From assembly GCA_020248785.1 (NCBI GenBank), contig JADCGX010000048.1:1-51536 (forward strand): a DNA stretch of 51,536 bases, written 5' to 3'. This document shows positions 23,841 to 32,423 of this stretch, in pieces. A program made the position numbers and the translations under genes. This DNA is from Burkholderiales bacterium (GTDB lineage: Bacteria > Pseudomonadota > Gammaproteobacteria > Burkholderiales > Burkholderiaceae_F). The stretch's first letter is position 1, and the number at the start of each line of letters is the position of its first letter. Under the pieces are notes generated by a model. That model worked only from the letters and a program-made list of their open reading frames with translations. It was not told where the DNA came from and made no database searches.

Positions 23841-25556
23841 TCATGACAACTGTGCCACGCGCCAGATAGCAGTCGCCTGTTTGGCCATCCATTTCTGGTG
23901 CGCGTCGATGCTCTCTGGCGCCCACTCGGCGTGGTCCGTCGCGAGTTTGCGCGTGATGGCGTATGGGCTCTGCGCCAGCAGCGGCTGCTTGACGACGTAG
24001 GCGGAAGCTGCCAAGTCGCGGTTGGTGCCCGCGGGGGCGAGGGTCAGGTTGCCGAGGCGGTAGGTCATGGCCTCGGCATCGGCGTCGCTGAACGCTTCCC
24101 ACCCGGCCTGGGGGTTTTGCGGCAGTACGTGCTCGATCGTGAAGCTGCCGTCGGTGAAGTCGAGCTCCGCGCCGCCCAGATGCCGCTCCAGGCCGCACAG
24201 CATGAAGCGCACGACGCGGCTGTTGCGCGACTGTGTGGTGCGAATGGCCTTCTCCGCAAAGGCGGCGCGGAAGCTGTCGTCACTGGGATAGATGCCACGC
24301 ATGGCGGCCAGCGCGAGGGCCAGCGATGCGAGGTCGCCGCGCGCAATGCGTTCGGCCACGCTGTTGTACGTGCGCTCCTGCTCGCCGGTGCCGTAGCCGC
24401 CGATGACGTTAAAGCGCATCGAAATCACCACCGTCGCCCGTACCAAGCCGGCGAAATCGGCATCATCGAAGGCGCGGTGCGCGGCCAGCAGCAGTGGAAA
24501 GGGTTGCCGCACGTTGAACGTGCGAAGCGCCCGAATGCCCATCTGCACCTCGCGTGGCAGCGCCGAGCCCTCGGGTGTGGTGAGCGCTAGGTAGGTGTCC
24601 AGGTCCTGCTCCATTTCGCGCAGTAACCGGAACACGTCTTCGCGGCTGGCAACCTGCGCCCGGATGGTCTTGAATAACTCGGCCTGGCGCGCGAACGGGC
24701 GGCGGCTGTTCCAGTGCACGCGGAGGAAATCGGGAAAGTTCTCTGCCTGCAAATTGCCGACCATGCGCTCCCAGCGCTCCTCGAGCGCGCGAAATTCATG
24801 GTCGATGCGCTGGTCGCGATCGAGCACCGAGAACAGGTAGTTCTTGAGCAGATCGGTGGCCGAGAGTCGCACACCACGGGCATTGAGTGTCTCGAACACC
24901 TTGTAGGCATTCAATTCATCGGTGACCGTGATGACGGTGAAGAAGAGCTTGTCGCTCATGTCCTCAACCAGTTGCGCCAGCCGCATGCCCTCGTTGCCCG
25001 AGCTGGCGGCCAGCCACTTGGCCACCTCCTTGTCGAACCACTCAAAGGCCTTGCGTAGCAGGTGCTCGCTGCCGCGCAGGCCGCGCTGGGGCAGGTGGCC
25101 CAGCGGCACCAAGTAGGTCTGGTAGTAGCTCTCGTTGTTGCGGTTCAGTGTGAGCTTGGGGCGTGCGACGAGCGTCACCGGGTCCAGGTAGCCGACGTAG
25201 GTCTGGCGGATCTGCTCGGCGCGCTGGCGGTTCGAGTCGGAATCATTGGCTGCGTCGACAAGCCGTTGCAGGTTCTTCAGCACCGCTAGCACGATGATGC
25301 TGACCGTGGTCAGACGCTGCTGGCCATCGATCACCTCGAACGTCTTGTCGTCGGGCGACTGCAGCACCAGGTAGCCCATGTAGTGGGCCGGTTCGCCTCC
25401 TGGCGCGAGCGCGCCCTTGAGGTCCAGCCAAAGGTCCTCCCACTCCTCCTCGGTCCAGCTGTAGTCGCGTTGAAAGCGCGGGATGTGGTAAGTCAATCCA
25501 TTGCCGATGAGCTTGCGGAAGGTGTTGTTTTCGGTCTTGAAGTTGGTTGCGGCCAT
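23841..25556 (-). CDS. DUF262-DUF1524 fusion, GmrSD-like (type IV restriction) protein
   Basis: The 571-residue protein joins an N-terminal DUF262 (ParB/GmrS-like) domain and a C-terminal DUF1524 (GmrD, HNH-like) domain. DUF262 signatures are IPRFQRDYSWTEEEW (25-39) and IDGQQRLTT (76-84), the DGQQR being the NTP-binding/hydrolysis motif. The C-terminal nuclease shows IEHVLPQNP (474-482) and LGNLTL with a following Asn, the His...Asn pattern of His-Me finger nucleases. Single-chain GmrSD enzymes use NTP hydrolysis to restrict modified (for example glucosylated hydroxymethylcytosine) phage DNA. ATG 25556 is preferred over GTG 25583 because it follows AGGGGA and avoids a 16-nt overlap. It begins 11 bp after the helicase stop and ends 7 bp before mod. 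Confidence 0.9.
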   Translation of the reverse strand: MAATNFKTENNTFRKLIGNGLTYHIPRFQRDYSWTEEEWEDLWLDLKGALAPGGEPAHYMGYLVLQSPDDKTFEVIDGQQRLTTVSIIVLAVLKNLQRLVDAANDSDSNRQRAEQIRQTYVGYLDPVTLVARPKLTLNRNNESYYQTYLVPLGHLPQRGLRGSEHLLRKAFEWFDKEVAKWLAASSGNEGMRLAQLVEDMSDKLFFTVITVTDELNAYKVFETLNARGVRLSATDLLKNYLFSVLDRDQRIDHEFRALEERWERMVGNLQAENFPDFLRVHWNSRRPFARQAELFKTIRAQVASREDVFRLLREMEQDLDTYLALTTPEGSALPREVQMGIRALRTFNVRQPFPLLLAAHRAFDDADFAGLVRATVVISMRFNVIGGYGTGEQERTYNSVAERIARGDLASLALALAAMRGIYPSDDSFRAAFAEKAIRTTQSRNSRVVRFMLCGLERHLGGAELDFTDGSFTIEHVLPQNPQAGWEAFSDADAEAMTYRLGNLTLAPAGTNRDLAASAYVVKQPLLAQSPYAITRKLATDHAEWAPESIDAHQKWMAKQATAIWRVAQLS

Positions 25557-25567
25557 GCCATCCCCTG

Positions 25568-28447
25568 TCAACGTAGTTGCCACTCGACGGTGAACAACGT
25601 CCGATCTTCGACCCGCTGCGCAAGCTGGCGCTCCAACTGCTCGATGACCTCGCTGCGCTGCCGGTCCACTTCGTCCTGACGGTCGAACAGCTCGCGGCGC
25701 AGCCGGCTGCGCTCTGCTTCCAACTCACGCTGGCGCTTCTGCCACGCGAGCTTCTCGTCCAAGGTGGCCGCCACTGTCGCGCTGCGGCGCACGTCCTTGA
25801 TTTCTCTGTCCACGTCCTTGATGCGCTGCTCCAGACCGTACTTTAGATCGTCGGCCCAGCCATCAAGCTTCTGCACCTCCAGCTCGAAGAAGCGCAGCTG
25901 GCGCTCGCGCGCGGTGCGCAGGAGGTCGAGCTTGCGCTCCTCGATATCGGCGTTCAATGCCGGCGGCAACTCGCTGAACAGGCCGAGTGGCACTTCGGCG
26001 GCCGGCAGGCGAAGAAGCTTTTCGGCGTCCTGCTCGGGCAGGACGTCGGCACGGTCCGTGATGGCCGAAACGATGAGGTGCTGCTCCTCCTCTTGCAGGG
26101 CCGTCACGGTGAGCAGCCGCACGGTCAGAAGTCCGCACTGACCGCGCAGGCCTTTCAACGTGCTGAGCTGGCCGCCGTCGTAGGCTGCGTAATCGAAACG
26201 CAATCGCGCTGGCGCCAGCTTGCGTCCGGTCGCCCGGGCCAGCACCCACTGCGCCAGCGGGTGAGCCAGCCGGTAGATGTGGGCCTCGCCCGCGCGCCGG
26301 GGCAGTTCGTAGCGGCCGATGGGCAGGTCGGCCGGCGCGCCGTCGGGCACGCGCAGCAGTTCGAATGCCTCTTCGCCGTCGTGCGTCGCCGCGTCACCGA
26401 GTTCGGCTGCCGTCAGGTTCATCAGCAGGCGCTCGAAGCGGCTGCGCACCTCGTGCCCTTGCTTGGCCCGCATCCGCACCTTCTGGTGCACCTCGTCGTC
26501 GAAGTGCTCCATGAGCATCTGGCGGGTGCGCACGATGGCCTCGTTGATGTCACCGGCCAGGTCGAGTTGCAGCTGTTCGAAGCGGCCCCGAATCTCCTCG
26601 GGCGTGCGGCAGGTGCGGTAGATCTCGGCGATACGCCGTTCCACATCGACGCCGGAGCCGATGGCACCCAACACCTCGTCGCTGGCACCAAACACGCCTT
26701 CGAAGAGCTTGAACTTCTGCTCCAGCAGCTCGTACACGCGGCGATCAGCCTCGTTGCTGCGGTCGACGAAGTTCAGCACCACCACGTCGTGCTTCTGACC
26801 GTAGCGGTGGCAGCGGCCGATGCGCTGCTCGATGCGTTGCGGGTTCCACGGCAGGTCGTAGTTGATTACCAGCGAGCAGAACTGCAGGTTGATGCCCTCT
26901 GCACCGGCTTCGGTGGCGATCATCACGGTGCCGCGGTCACGAAAGTGCTCCACCAGCGCGGCGCGGGTGTCGGCCGCCTTCGAGCCGCTGACGCGGTCGG
27001 TGCCGGCGTGGCGGGTCAACCAGTCGCGATAGATGGCTTGAGCGCGTGCGTCGCTGTTCGTGCCGTTGAAGAGCACGATGCCTTCGCCGTAGGGCGTGCT
27101 TTCCAGAAGCGAGAGCAGGTAGTCCTGCGTGCGGCGCGACTCGGTGAACACGATCGCCTTGCGCGGCGCGCCCAGGCGTTGCAGTTCGGCGAATGCCCTC
27201 TCCAGACCCTTCAGCAGCGCCTGGCCCTTGGCGTCCTGCCTGATCTGCCGGGCGTGCGCGACGAACTGCCGCAGCTCGGCCAACTCGGCGGCGACGGCAT
27301 GGTCGCGCTCATCATGCTCGCCGAGGACAGGCTCGTCCTCGGAGGCATCGCTCCACTCCTCCGCCGACTCCTCGAGTGCCTCGAAGTCGTCGTCCAGTTC
27401 GTCCACCAGATCGGCGGCCGGTGCCGACTTGCTCGCCACCTTCTGCAGGCGGTTCGCCATGGTGTCCAGCGCGCCGGCAATGGCATGGCTGGACGAGGCG
27501 AGCAGCTTCCACAACACCATCGAGATCAGCTGACGCTGGCCCGAGGGCAGAGCTTCCAGCTGCGGCCGGCGCAGGTAGTCACCGACTTCGGCAGCGAGGC
27601 GCCGTTCGTCATCGCTGGGGGTGAACTCCTGCACCAGCGCGCGGCGCCGCGTGTATTGGACGAAAGGCTGCACGTCGCGCCGCAAGGTGCGCTTGCAGAT
27701 CGGCGACAGGCGCTTGCGCAAGCTCTCGAAAGTCTGTGTCTTCCCCAACTGACCGAACTGGCTGCGGAAGCTGTCCAAGTCGCCAAAGACGCGGTCGTCG
27801 ATGAAGCTCACGAGTCCGTACAGCTCCAGCAGGCTGTTCTGCAGCGGCGTGGCGGTCAGCAGCACCTTGCTCGGCACATGCGCCAGCGCCGTCAGCAGCG
27901 AACGGCCGATCACGTTGTTCGGCTTGTAGACATTGCGCAGACGGTGGGCCTCGTCCAGCACCGCCAGGTCCCAGGGCACCTGCCGGATATCGTGCTCCTT
28001 GCCGCGCGCGAAGGGGTACGAGCAGATCACCGGCCGGCCGCTGTCGAAGGGGTTGGCGACGCCATTCTTTCGCTGCGCGTTGTAGCTCCTGGCTTCCAGG
28101 ATGACGGCTTCAAGACCGAACTTGTCGAGCAGCTCCTGATGCCACTGCTTGCGCAGATTGGCCGGCACGACGATGAGGATGCGGCGGCGCCGCTCGGCCC
28201 AGCGTTGGGAGATGACGAGCCCGGCCTCGATCGTCTTGCCGAGGCCCACCTCGTCAGCCAGGATCACGCCCTTGGCAAGCGGATTCTGGCAAGCGAAAAG
28301 CGCGGCCTCTACCTGGTGCGGATTCAGGTCGACTTGCGCGTCCACCAGAGTGCCGGCCAGCGCGTCCATGGAACCGCCAGCAGCCTTGCGCTGGAGAAGC
28401 CAAGCCCAGAACTGGCGCTGGTGCGGGGTGAGTGGCCGAATCGACAT
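25568..28447 (-). CDS. SNF2-family DEAD/DEAH-box helicase with C-terminal coiled coil
   Basis: The 959-residue protein has Walker A DEVGLGKT (65-72), a DEAH box in LAVLDEAHRLRN (165-168), LLTATPLQNS, and a helicase C-terminal lobe ending in IEQRIGRCHRYGQ. This order and the LxNS motif are those of SNF2/RapA translocases. A strongly charged, heptad-like region at about 865-950 (EIKD.., QRELEAERSRLRRELFDRQDE) predicts a long coiled coil, probably for oligomerisation or partner binding. It would translocate on or remodel double-stranded DNA. It is the first gene of the operon, so it is likely a core component and not a passenger. DrmD of DISARM is a comparable SNF2 protein, but no other DISARM gene is present. 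Confidence 0.88.
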   Translation of the reverse strand: MSIRPLTPHQRQFWAWLLQRKAAGGSMDALAGTLVDAQVDLNPHQVEAALFACQNPLAKGVILADEVGLGKTIEAGLVISQRWAERRRRILIVVPANLRKQWHQELLDKFGLEAVILEARSYNAQRKNGVANPFDSGRPVICSYPFARGKEHDIRQVPWDLAVLDEAHRLRNVYKPNNVIGRSLLTALAHVPSKVLLTATPLQNSLLELYGLVSFIDDRVFGDLDSFRSQFGQLGKTQTFESLRKRLSPICKRTLRRDVQPFVQYTRRRALVQEFTPSDDERRLAAEVGDYLRRPQLEALPSGQRQLISMVLWKLLASSSHAIAGALDTMANRLQKVASKSAPAADLVDELDDDFEALEESAEEWSDASEDEPVLGEHDERDHAVAAELAELRQFVAHARQIRQDAKGQALLKGLERAFAELQRLGAPRKAIVFTESRRTQDYLLSLLESTPYGEGIVLFNGTNSDARAQAIYRDWLTRHAGTDRVSGSKAADTRAALVEHFRDRGTVMIATEAGAEGINLQFCSLVINYDLPWNPQRIEQRIGRCHRYGQKHDVVVLNFVDRSNEADRRVYELLEQKFKLFEGVFGASDEVLGAIGSGVDVERRIAEIYRTCRTPEEIRGRFEQLQLDLAGDINEAIVRTRQMLMEHFDDEVHQKVRMRAKQGHEVRSRFERLLMNLTAAELGDAATHDGEEAFELLRVPDGAPADLPIGRYELPRRAGEAHIYRLAHPLAQWVLARATGRKLAPARLRFDYAAYDGGQLSTLKGLRGQCGLLTVRLLTVTALQEEEQHLIVSAITDRADVLPEQDAEKLLRLPAAEVPLGLFSELPPALNADIEERKLDLLRTARERQLRFFELEVQKLDGWADDLKYGLEQRIKDVDREIKDVRRSATVAATLDEKLAWQKRQRELEAERSRLRRELFDRQDEVDRQRSEVIEQLERQLAQRVEDRTLFTVEWQLR

Positions 28448-28618
28448 GAGGAGCGATTTTCCACATTGTTTGAGTACTCACGATCGCGATGCGTCGAATC
28501 GGCTCACCGCCGGGCTCGCGTTACCGCAGCCTTTGGGTTGCTGTAAGCGCACAGCGCGTGCTCGCAAAGCGTTCGCTTGTCTGCTGTGATCGGTCGCGCG
28601 CCTGGAGGGATCGCGCGG
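28448..28618. promoter_or_regulatory. Upstream region of the defence operon
   Basis: These 171 bp separate the helicase start from the end of the glutamine synthetase-like gene, both on the minus strand. It must contain the promoter of the five-gene operon unless transcription reads through from upstream. I see no strong sigma-70 consensus pair, no obvious regulator gene, and only a weak Shine-Dalgarno sequence before the helicase ATG. No integrase, tRNA or direct repeats mark this as an island boundary. Confidence 0.35.
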
Positions 28619-30001
28619 TTAGACGATCTCGAAGTACCGCATCCGCTCCCAGTCGGTGACCGCATCCTGCCACCGGCGCCACTCCCACTCGCGGGTGGCG
28701 GCAAAATGGTCGACGAAGTCGTCGCCGAACCAGGCGCGGGCCAGGGTGCTGCGCTTGAAGATCTCGGTCGTCTCTTTCAGCGAGCGCGGCGCGCGAGCAA
28801 TGTTATCGCTGCCGACGTTGGTGCCACGGATCGGCGGCGTGGTGAGCTTGAGTTGCTTCTCCACGCCATGCAGGCCAGCGGCGAGCAGGGCGGCCATGGC
28901 AAGGTAGGGGTTGACGTCGGACCCCGGGCAGCGCGTCTCCAGCCGCGTGCTCTTGGGCGAGCCGGGGATCACGCGGAAGCTCGCGGTGCGGTTGTCGATG
29001 CCCCAGGTGGGCTTGACCGGCGCCCAGAAGCCGTCGACCAGCCGCTTGTAGCTGTTCACCGTTGGCCAGAACATCGGCGCGAACTCCATGAGCAGCGCCA
29101 CCTGGCCGGCGAGGTAGCTCTCGAAGAGCGGGCTCATCCGCGGGTCGTGTTTGCCGCGCCCTTTGTCGTCGAAAAACAGGTTCTTCTTCCCGTCCGACAG
29201 CGACTGATGCACGTGGCCCGAGCAGCCCGGGTAGCCCTGGTGCCACTTGGCCATGAAGCTGGGCATGATGCCGAAGCGCGCGCCGATCTCCTTGGTCGCG
29301 CCCTTGAACAGCAGCGCGCGGTCGGCGGCTTCCAGCGCGCCCGAAAACATGATCGCCGCCTCGTACACGCCCGGTCCGGTCTCTGTGTGCAGACCCTCAA
29401 GCGGCAGGCGGAACGCCGCGAGTTCTTCCATCAGCGCCTTGAAAAATTCGCGCGCATGGTTGGCGCGCAGCAGTGAGTAGCCGAACATGCCCGGCGTGAT
29501 GGGCTCGGGATCGACGCCCTTTTTCTCGGCCCAGCTCTGCGGCGTCTCGGCGAAGTTGAACCACTCGAACTCCATGCCGCACATCGGCTGCAGGCCGAGC
29601 TTTTCCGCCCGCTTGAGTACGCGGCGCAGGATCTGTCTCGGGCAGACCGGGTGGGGCCCGCCGACTGCCGTGACGAACTCGCCGAGCACGAAGGGCACGT
29701 GATCGTCCCAGGGCACGGTGCGATAGGTGTCCAGGTCGAGCCGTACCATCGCGTCCGGAAAGCCGTGGTGCCAGCCGGTGAGCTTGGTGTTGTCGTAGCA
29801 GGCGTCCGTCATGTCCCAGCCGAACACGACATCGCAGAAGCCGAAGCCCGACTCCGCCGCCCCGAAAAACTTGTCCTTGTGCAGGTACTTGCCACGCAGC
29901 ACGCCGTCGATGTCGCTCACGGCGACCTTCACGCGATTGCCGCCGTCGGCCCGGATGGCCGCCAGCGCGGGGTGTTCGGCGGGCTTGTTGCTCTTCGGCA
30001 T
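28619..30001 (-). CDS. Glutamine synthetase-family ligase, PuuA-like gamma-glutamylamine ligase
   Basis: The 460-residue protein has the GS fold. N-terminal features are VKVAVSDIDGVLRGKYL and FGWDMTD; the catalytic part has GMEFEWFNF, then GPGVYEAA, GCSGHVHQSL, NSYKRLVDGFWAP and TRLETRCPGSDVNPYLAMAA. This resembles the PuuA group, which couples glutamate to the amino group of putrescine or other amines using ATP, more than true GlnA; the GlnA adenylylation loop is not evident. ATG 30001 has AGGA five bases upstream; ATG 30013 is an alternative. It follows the solute-binding protein gene closely (about 40 bp), suggesting uptake then glutamylation. The amine substrate is unknown. Confidence 0.87.
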   Translation of the reverse strand: MPKSNKPAEHPALAAIRADGGNRVKVAVSDIDGVLRGKYLHKDKFFGAAESGFGFCDVVFGWDMTDACYDNTKLTGWHHGFPDAMVRLDLDTYRTVPWDDHVPFVLGEFVTAVGGPHPVCPRQILRRVLKRAEKLGLQPMCGMEFEWFNFAETPQSWAEKKGVDPEPITPGMFGYSLLRANHAREFFKALMEELAAFRLPLEGLHTETGPGVYEAAIMFSGALEAADRALLFKGATKEIGARFGIMPSFMAKWHQGYPGCSGHVHQSLSDGKKNLFFDDKGRGKHDPRMSPLFESYLAGQVALLMEFAPMFWPTVNSYKRLVDGFWAPVKPTWGIDNRTASFRVIPGSPKSTRLETRCPGSDVNPYLAMAALLAAGLHGVEKQLKLTTPPIRGTNVGSDNIARAPRSLKETTEIFKRSTLARAWFGDDFVDHFAATREWEWRRWQDAVTDWERMRYFEIV

Positions 30002-30042
30002 GGACGTCCTCATGCTCCTCGGTTGGCGATGTTACGAGCGGA

Positions 30043-31632
30043 TCACTTGATCGTCACCCAGCGCAACTCGAGAATGTCGTTCGGCCAGGGCACGGCCGTG
30101 ATGTTCGGCCGCATGACCCAGGTCAGCGTGCGGCGATACAGCGGAATCAACGGAAGCTCGGCCTGCATCAGGCGCAGCGCATCGGCGGCGAGCGCGCGGC
30201 GTTTGGCGAGATTCGGCTCGACGCGCATGGCGTCGATCAGCGCATCGAGCTTGGAGTTCGAATAGCGGCCGCCGTTGAAGGTGCCGCTGCCCACGCCGTC
30301 GTGCGTGCGCACGATCGAGTTCAGTGCGGTCCAGGCGTCGGTCGTCGGCGTCCAGCCGAACTCGAAGAAGCCCGTTGTGGCCTGCGTCAGGCGCGGGAAA
30401 AAGGTCGCTGCCGGATGCGGCTGGAAGCTCACTTTGATGCCCACTTGCGCCAGCATCGCCGCGATCGACTGGCACACCGCCGCGCGAAAGGTCACGTTCA
30501 CGCAGTCGAGCTGCACGCTGAAGCCGTTGGGGTAGCCGGCCTCGCGCAGCAGGGCGCGCGCGCGTTGCAGGTCGTGCGCCATGGGGCGATCGAGTTCTGT
30601 CGGCACCCCATCGACCAGCGGGCTCAGGTGCATGCCGATCGGCGTGCCTTGCCCGCGCAGCACCTTCTCGATGATGAGTGGCACGTTGATCGCGTGTGCC
30701 ACGGCCTGCCGCACGCGCAAGTCGCGGAACGGATTGCCTTTGACGCCCGAGCCCTCGAGCTCGGTGCGCGCCTGGTCGAAGCCCAGGTACTGCATGCCGA
30801 TGTCGGCGGTGCTGACGCTTCTCAGCCGCGTGTCGTTGCGCAGCCGGGCGATGTCCTGAAACGGTGGGTCGATCACGAAGTCGACCTCGCCGGAGGCCAG
30901 CGCTGCCATGCGCGTGGCATCGGACTGGATCACCGTGTAGCTTGCCTCGGTGACGTTGCCGTCGTTGCCCTTGATGGCCCAGCCCCACCAGGCCGGGTTG
31001 CGCACCAGCACCGCGCGCCGGTCGGGCTCGTAACTCTTGACCATGAACGGGCCGGTGCCGTTGGCATTGCGAACCGCGAAAGTCTCCTGCTTGGCGTTGA
31101 AGTCCTGCGGCGCGGTGACCTCATGCTTCTCGCTCCAGGCTTTGCTCATCATGCCGACCAGCCACAGCTTCTCCGGCAGCACCGCGTCGGGCGCTGCCAG
31201 TTGGACCTCGATGGTCAGCGCGTCGAGCTTGCGCACGCCGGTGATGCCGCGCAACTGGTTGGCCCGCTGCGAGGTCTTCATCAGCGCGCGCTGGAGCGAG
31301 AACACCGCGTCGTCGGCGCTGAATGCGGCGCCGTCATGGAACCTGACGTTCGGCCGCAGGCGGAAGCGCCAAGTGGTGGGCGTCGGGTTGTCCCAGGACA
31401 CAGCCAGCGCCGGCTCGGTCCTGAAGTTGCGGTCGCGATTGACCAGACTCTCATGGACCTGCGTGACCACGCGCGAGTGGTACAGCAGCGCCAGCGCGTG
31501 CGGGTCCAGGCTCTGCGGATCGAAGGCGCTGGCAAAGCGCAGCGTCTTGGCGTCGGCGGGCCCGGCCACCAGGAGGGCGCAGGCGACAAGCAGCGTCAAG
31601 AGGCTGGCGAAGCGAAAGGCGAGAAGGCGCAT
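30043..31632 (-). CDS. ABC transporter substrate-binding protein, family 5 (peptide/opine/nickel type)
   Basis: The 529-residue exported protein has a signal peptide (MRLLAFRFASLL... ending at ADA, about residue 28) and an SBP_bac_5 domain. The domain begins KTLRFASAFDPQSLDPHAL, with LVNRDRNFRTEPALAVSW, RPNVRFHDGAAFSADDAVFS and GTGPFMVKSYEP. Such proteins deliver oligopeptides, opines or similar ligands to an ABC permease in the inner membrane. No permease or ATPase gene is next to it in this window, so it is an orphan here or the partners lie elsewhere. ATG 31632 is chosen because the signal peptide begins there. It is upstream of and probably co-transcribed with the PuuA-like gene. Confidence 0.9.
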   Translation of the reverse strand: MRLLAFRFASLLTLLVACALLVAGPADAKTLRFASAFDPQSLDPHALALLYHSRVVTQVHESLVNRDRNFRTEPALAVSWDNPTPTTWRFRLRPNVRFHDGAAFSADDAVFSLQRALMKTSQRANQLRGITGVRKLDALTIEVQLAAPDAVLPEKLWLVGMMSKAWSEKHEVTAPQDFNAKQETFAVRNANGTGPFMVKSYEPDRRAVLVRNPAWWGWAIKGNDGNVTEASYTVIQSDATRMAALASGEVDFVIDPPFQDIARLRNDTRLRSVSTADIGMQYLGFDQARTELEGSGVKGNPFRDLRVRQAVAHAINVPLIIEKVLRGQGTPIGMHLSPLVDGVPTELDRPMAHDLQRARALLREAGYPNGFSVQLDCVNVTFRAAVCQSIAAMLAQVGIKVSFQPHPAATFFPRLTQATTGFFEFGWTPTTDAWTALNSIVRTHDGVGSGTFNGGRYSNSKLDALIDAMRVEPNLAKRRALAADALRLMQAELPLIPLYRRTLTWVMRPNITAVPWPNDILELRWVTIK

Positions 31633-31935
31633 TGGAGTTCCGGGCAACGGCGGGCGAGCGGGATTCGGTCGGCAGGCGCGTGGCGGCAATGCTCGCATGC
31701 TGCCCGGCGTGGCCCAAGGTCCGGACGATGCCGGGGGTGAGCGCCGGCCGGCCGTGCCGTGGCGCCCATCAACAACTTGGGACGCCGGACTTAAGGCGCC
31801 CGACTGGAGGCGCCCGACTTGAGACGTCTGGATCCCGCCCCAGTTTTGCCGAGCGGGGCATACGCCTGCCCCACCTATACTTCCCCGACTTTTCGGCGCA
31901 CCGCTGCAGCGCGTGCGGCAACAGGATGTGAAGCC

Positions 31936-32328
31936 ATGCCCATATATGCCTACAAATGCAGGTTCTGCGGCCATCAGCAGGACATCCTGCAGAAGATCAG
32001 CGAGGACCCGCTCACCGTCTGTCCCCAGTGCAACCAGCCGAGCTTTGCCAAGCAGGTGACGGCCGCCGGTTTTCAGTTGAAGGGCAGCGGCTGGTACGTG
32101 ACGGACTTTCGCGACAACGGCGCCAAGAGGGACAGCAAGTCCGCCGACAAGCCGGCCGAGATAGTCGCGGACCCGGCCACAGCCAAGACTGACGCGAAGG
32201 CCGACGCTAAGACCGAAGCTGCCAGCAGCACCGGCAGCACGGCTGGCACGAGCACCAGCGCGAGCACCGGCACGAGCAGTTCGGGCACGACGCCCGCGTC
32301 GGGCGGCAGCGGCCAGCCATCGCCGTGA
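31936..32328 (+). CDS. FmdB-family zinc ribbon protein
   Basis: The 130-residue protein begins MPIYAYKCRFCGHQQDILQK, with CxxC at 8-11 and a second CxxC (CPQC) at 29-32 forming a zinc ribbon of the FmdB/CxxC_CXXC_SSSS family. After QLKGSGWYVTDF comes a long Ala/Thr/Ser/Lys-rich low-complexity tail (about residues 60-130), as is common in beta-proteobacterial members. It is cytoplasmic, and its role as a putative regulatory protein is not proven. It begins a plus-strand run with the DUF502 gene and aspS, an order well conserved in this bacterial group. Confidence 0.9.
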   Translation: MPIYAYKCRFCGHQQDILQKISEDPLTVCPQCNQPSFAKQVTAAGFQLKGSGWYVTDFRDNGAKRDSKSADKPAEIVADPATAKTDAKADAKTEAASSTGSTAGTSTSASTGTSSSGTTPASGGSGQPSP

Positions 32329-32423
32329 TCCGCTCGTGCCCGATTCCGAAAGCCGCGGTCCCGCGCCGCGGCCTTTGTTTTGGCGGCGCGCCCCGCGGCG
32401 CCGGTTGAGTCTCACCCATCGTG

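Noticed and set aside
18118-28447. DISARM, BREX, Dnd or Ssp identity for the defence operon
   Set aside because: DISARM needs drmA, drmB and drmC, BREX needs brxC and pglZ, and Dnd/Ssp need a cysteine desulfurase. None is present. The SNF2 helicase and DUF262 domains alone are not diagnostic.
22121-28447. A genomic island with att sites
   Set aside because: I found no integrase, flanking direct repeat or tRNA at the operon borders, so acquisition by a site-specific mobile element is not shown.
26078-28546. 822-codon plus-strand frame opposite the SNF2 helicase
   Set aside because: The helicase motifs on the minus strand are unmistakable, and this frame has none. Long antisense frames are expected at this GC content.
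30043-32415. A 790-residue version of the solute-binding protein
   Set aside because: The signal peptide begins at 31632. Upstream codons overlap fmdB on the other strand and have no similarity.
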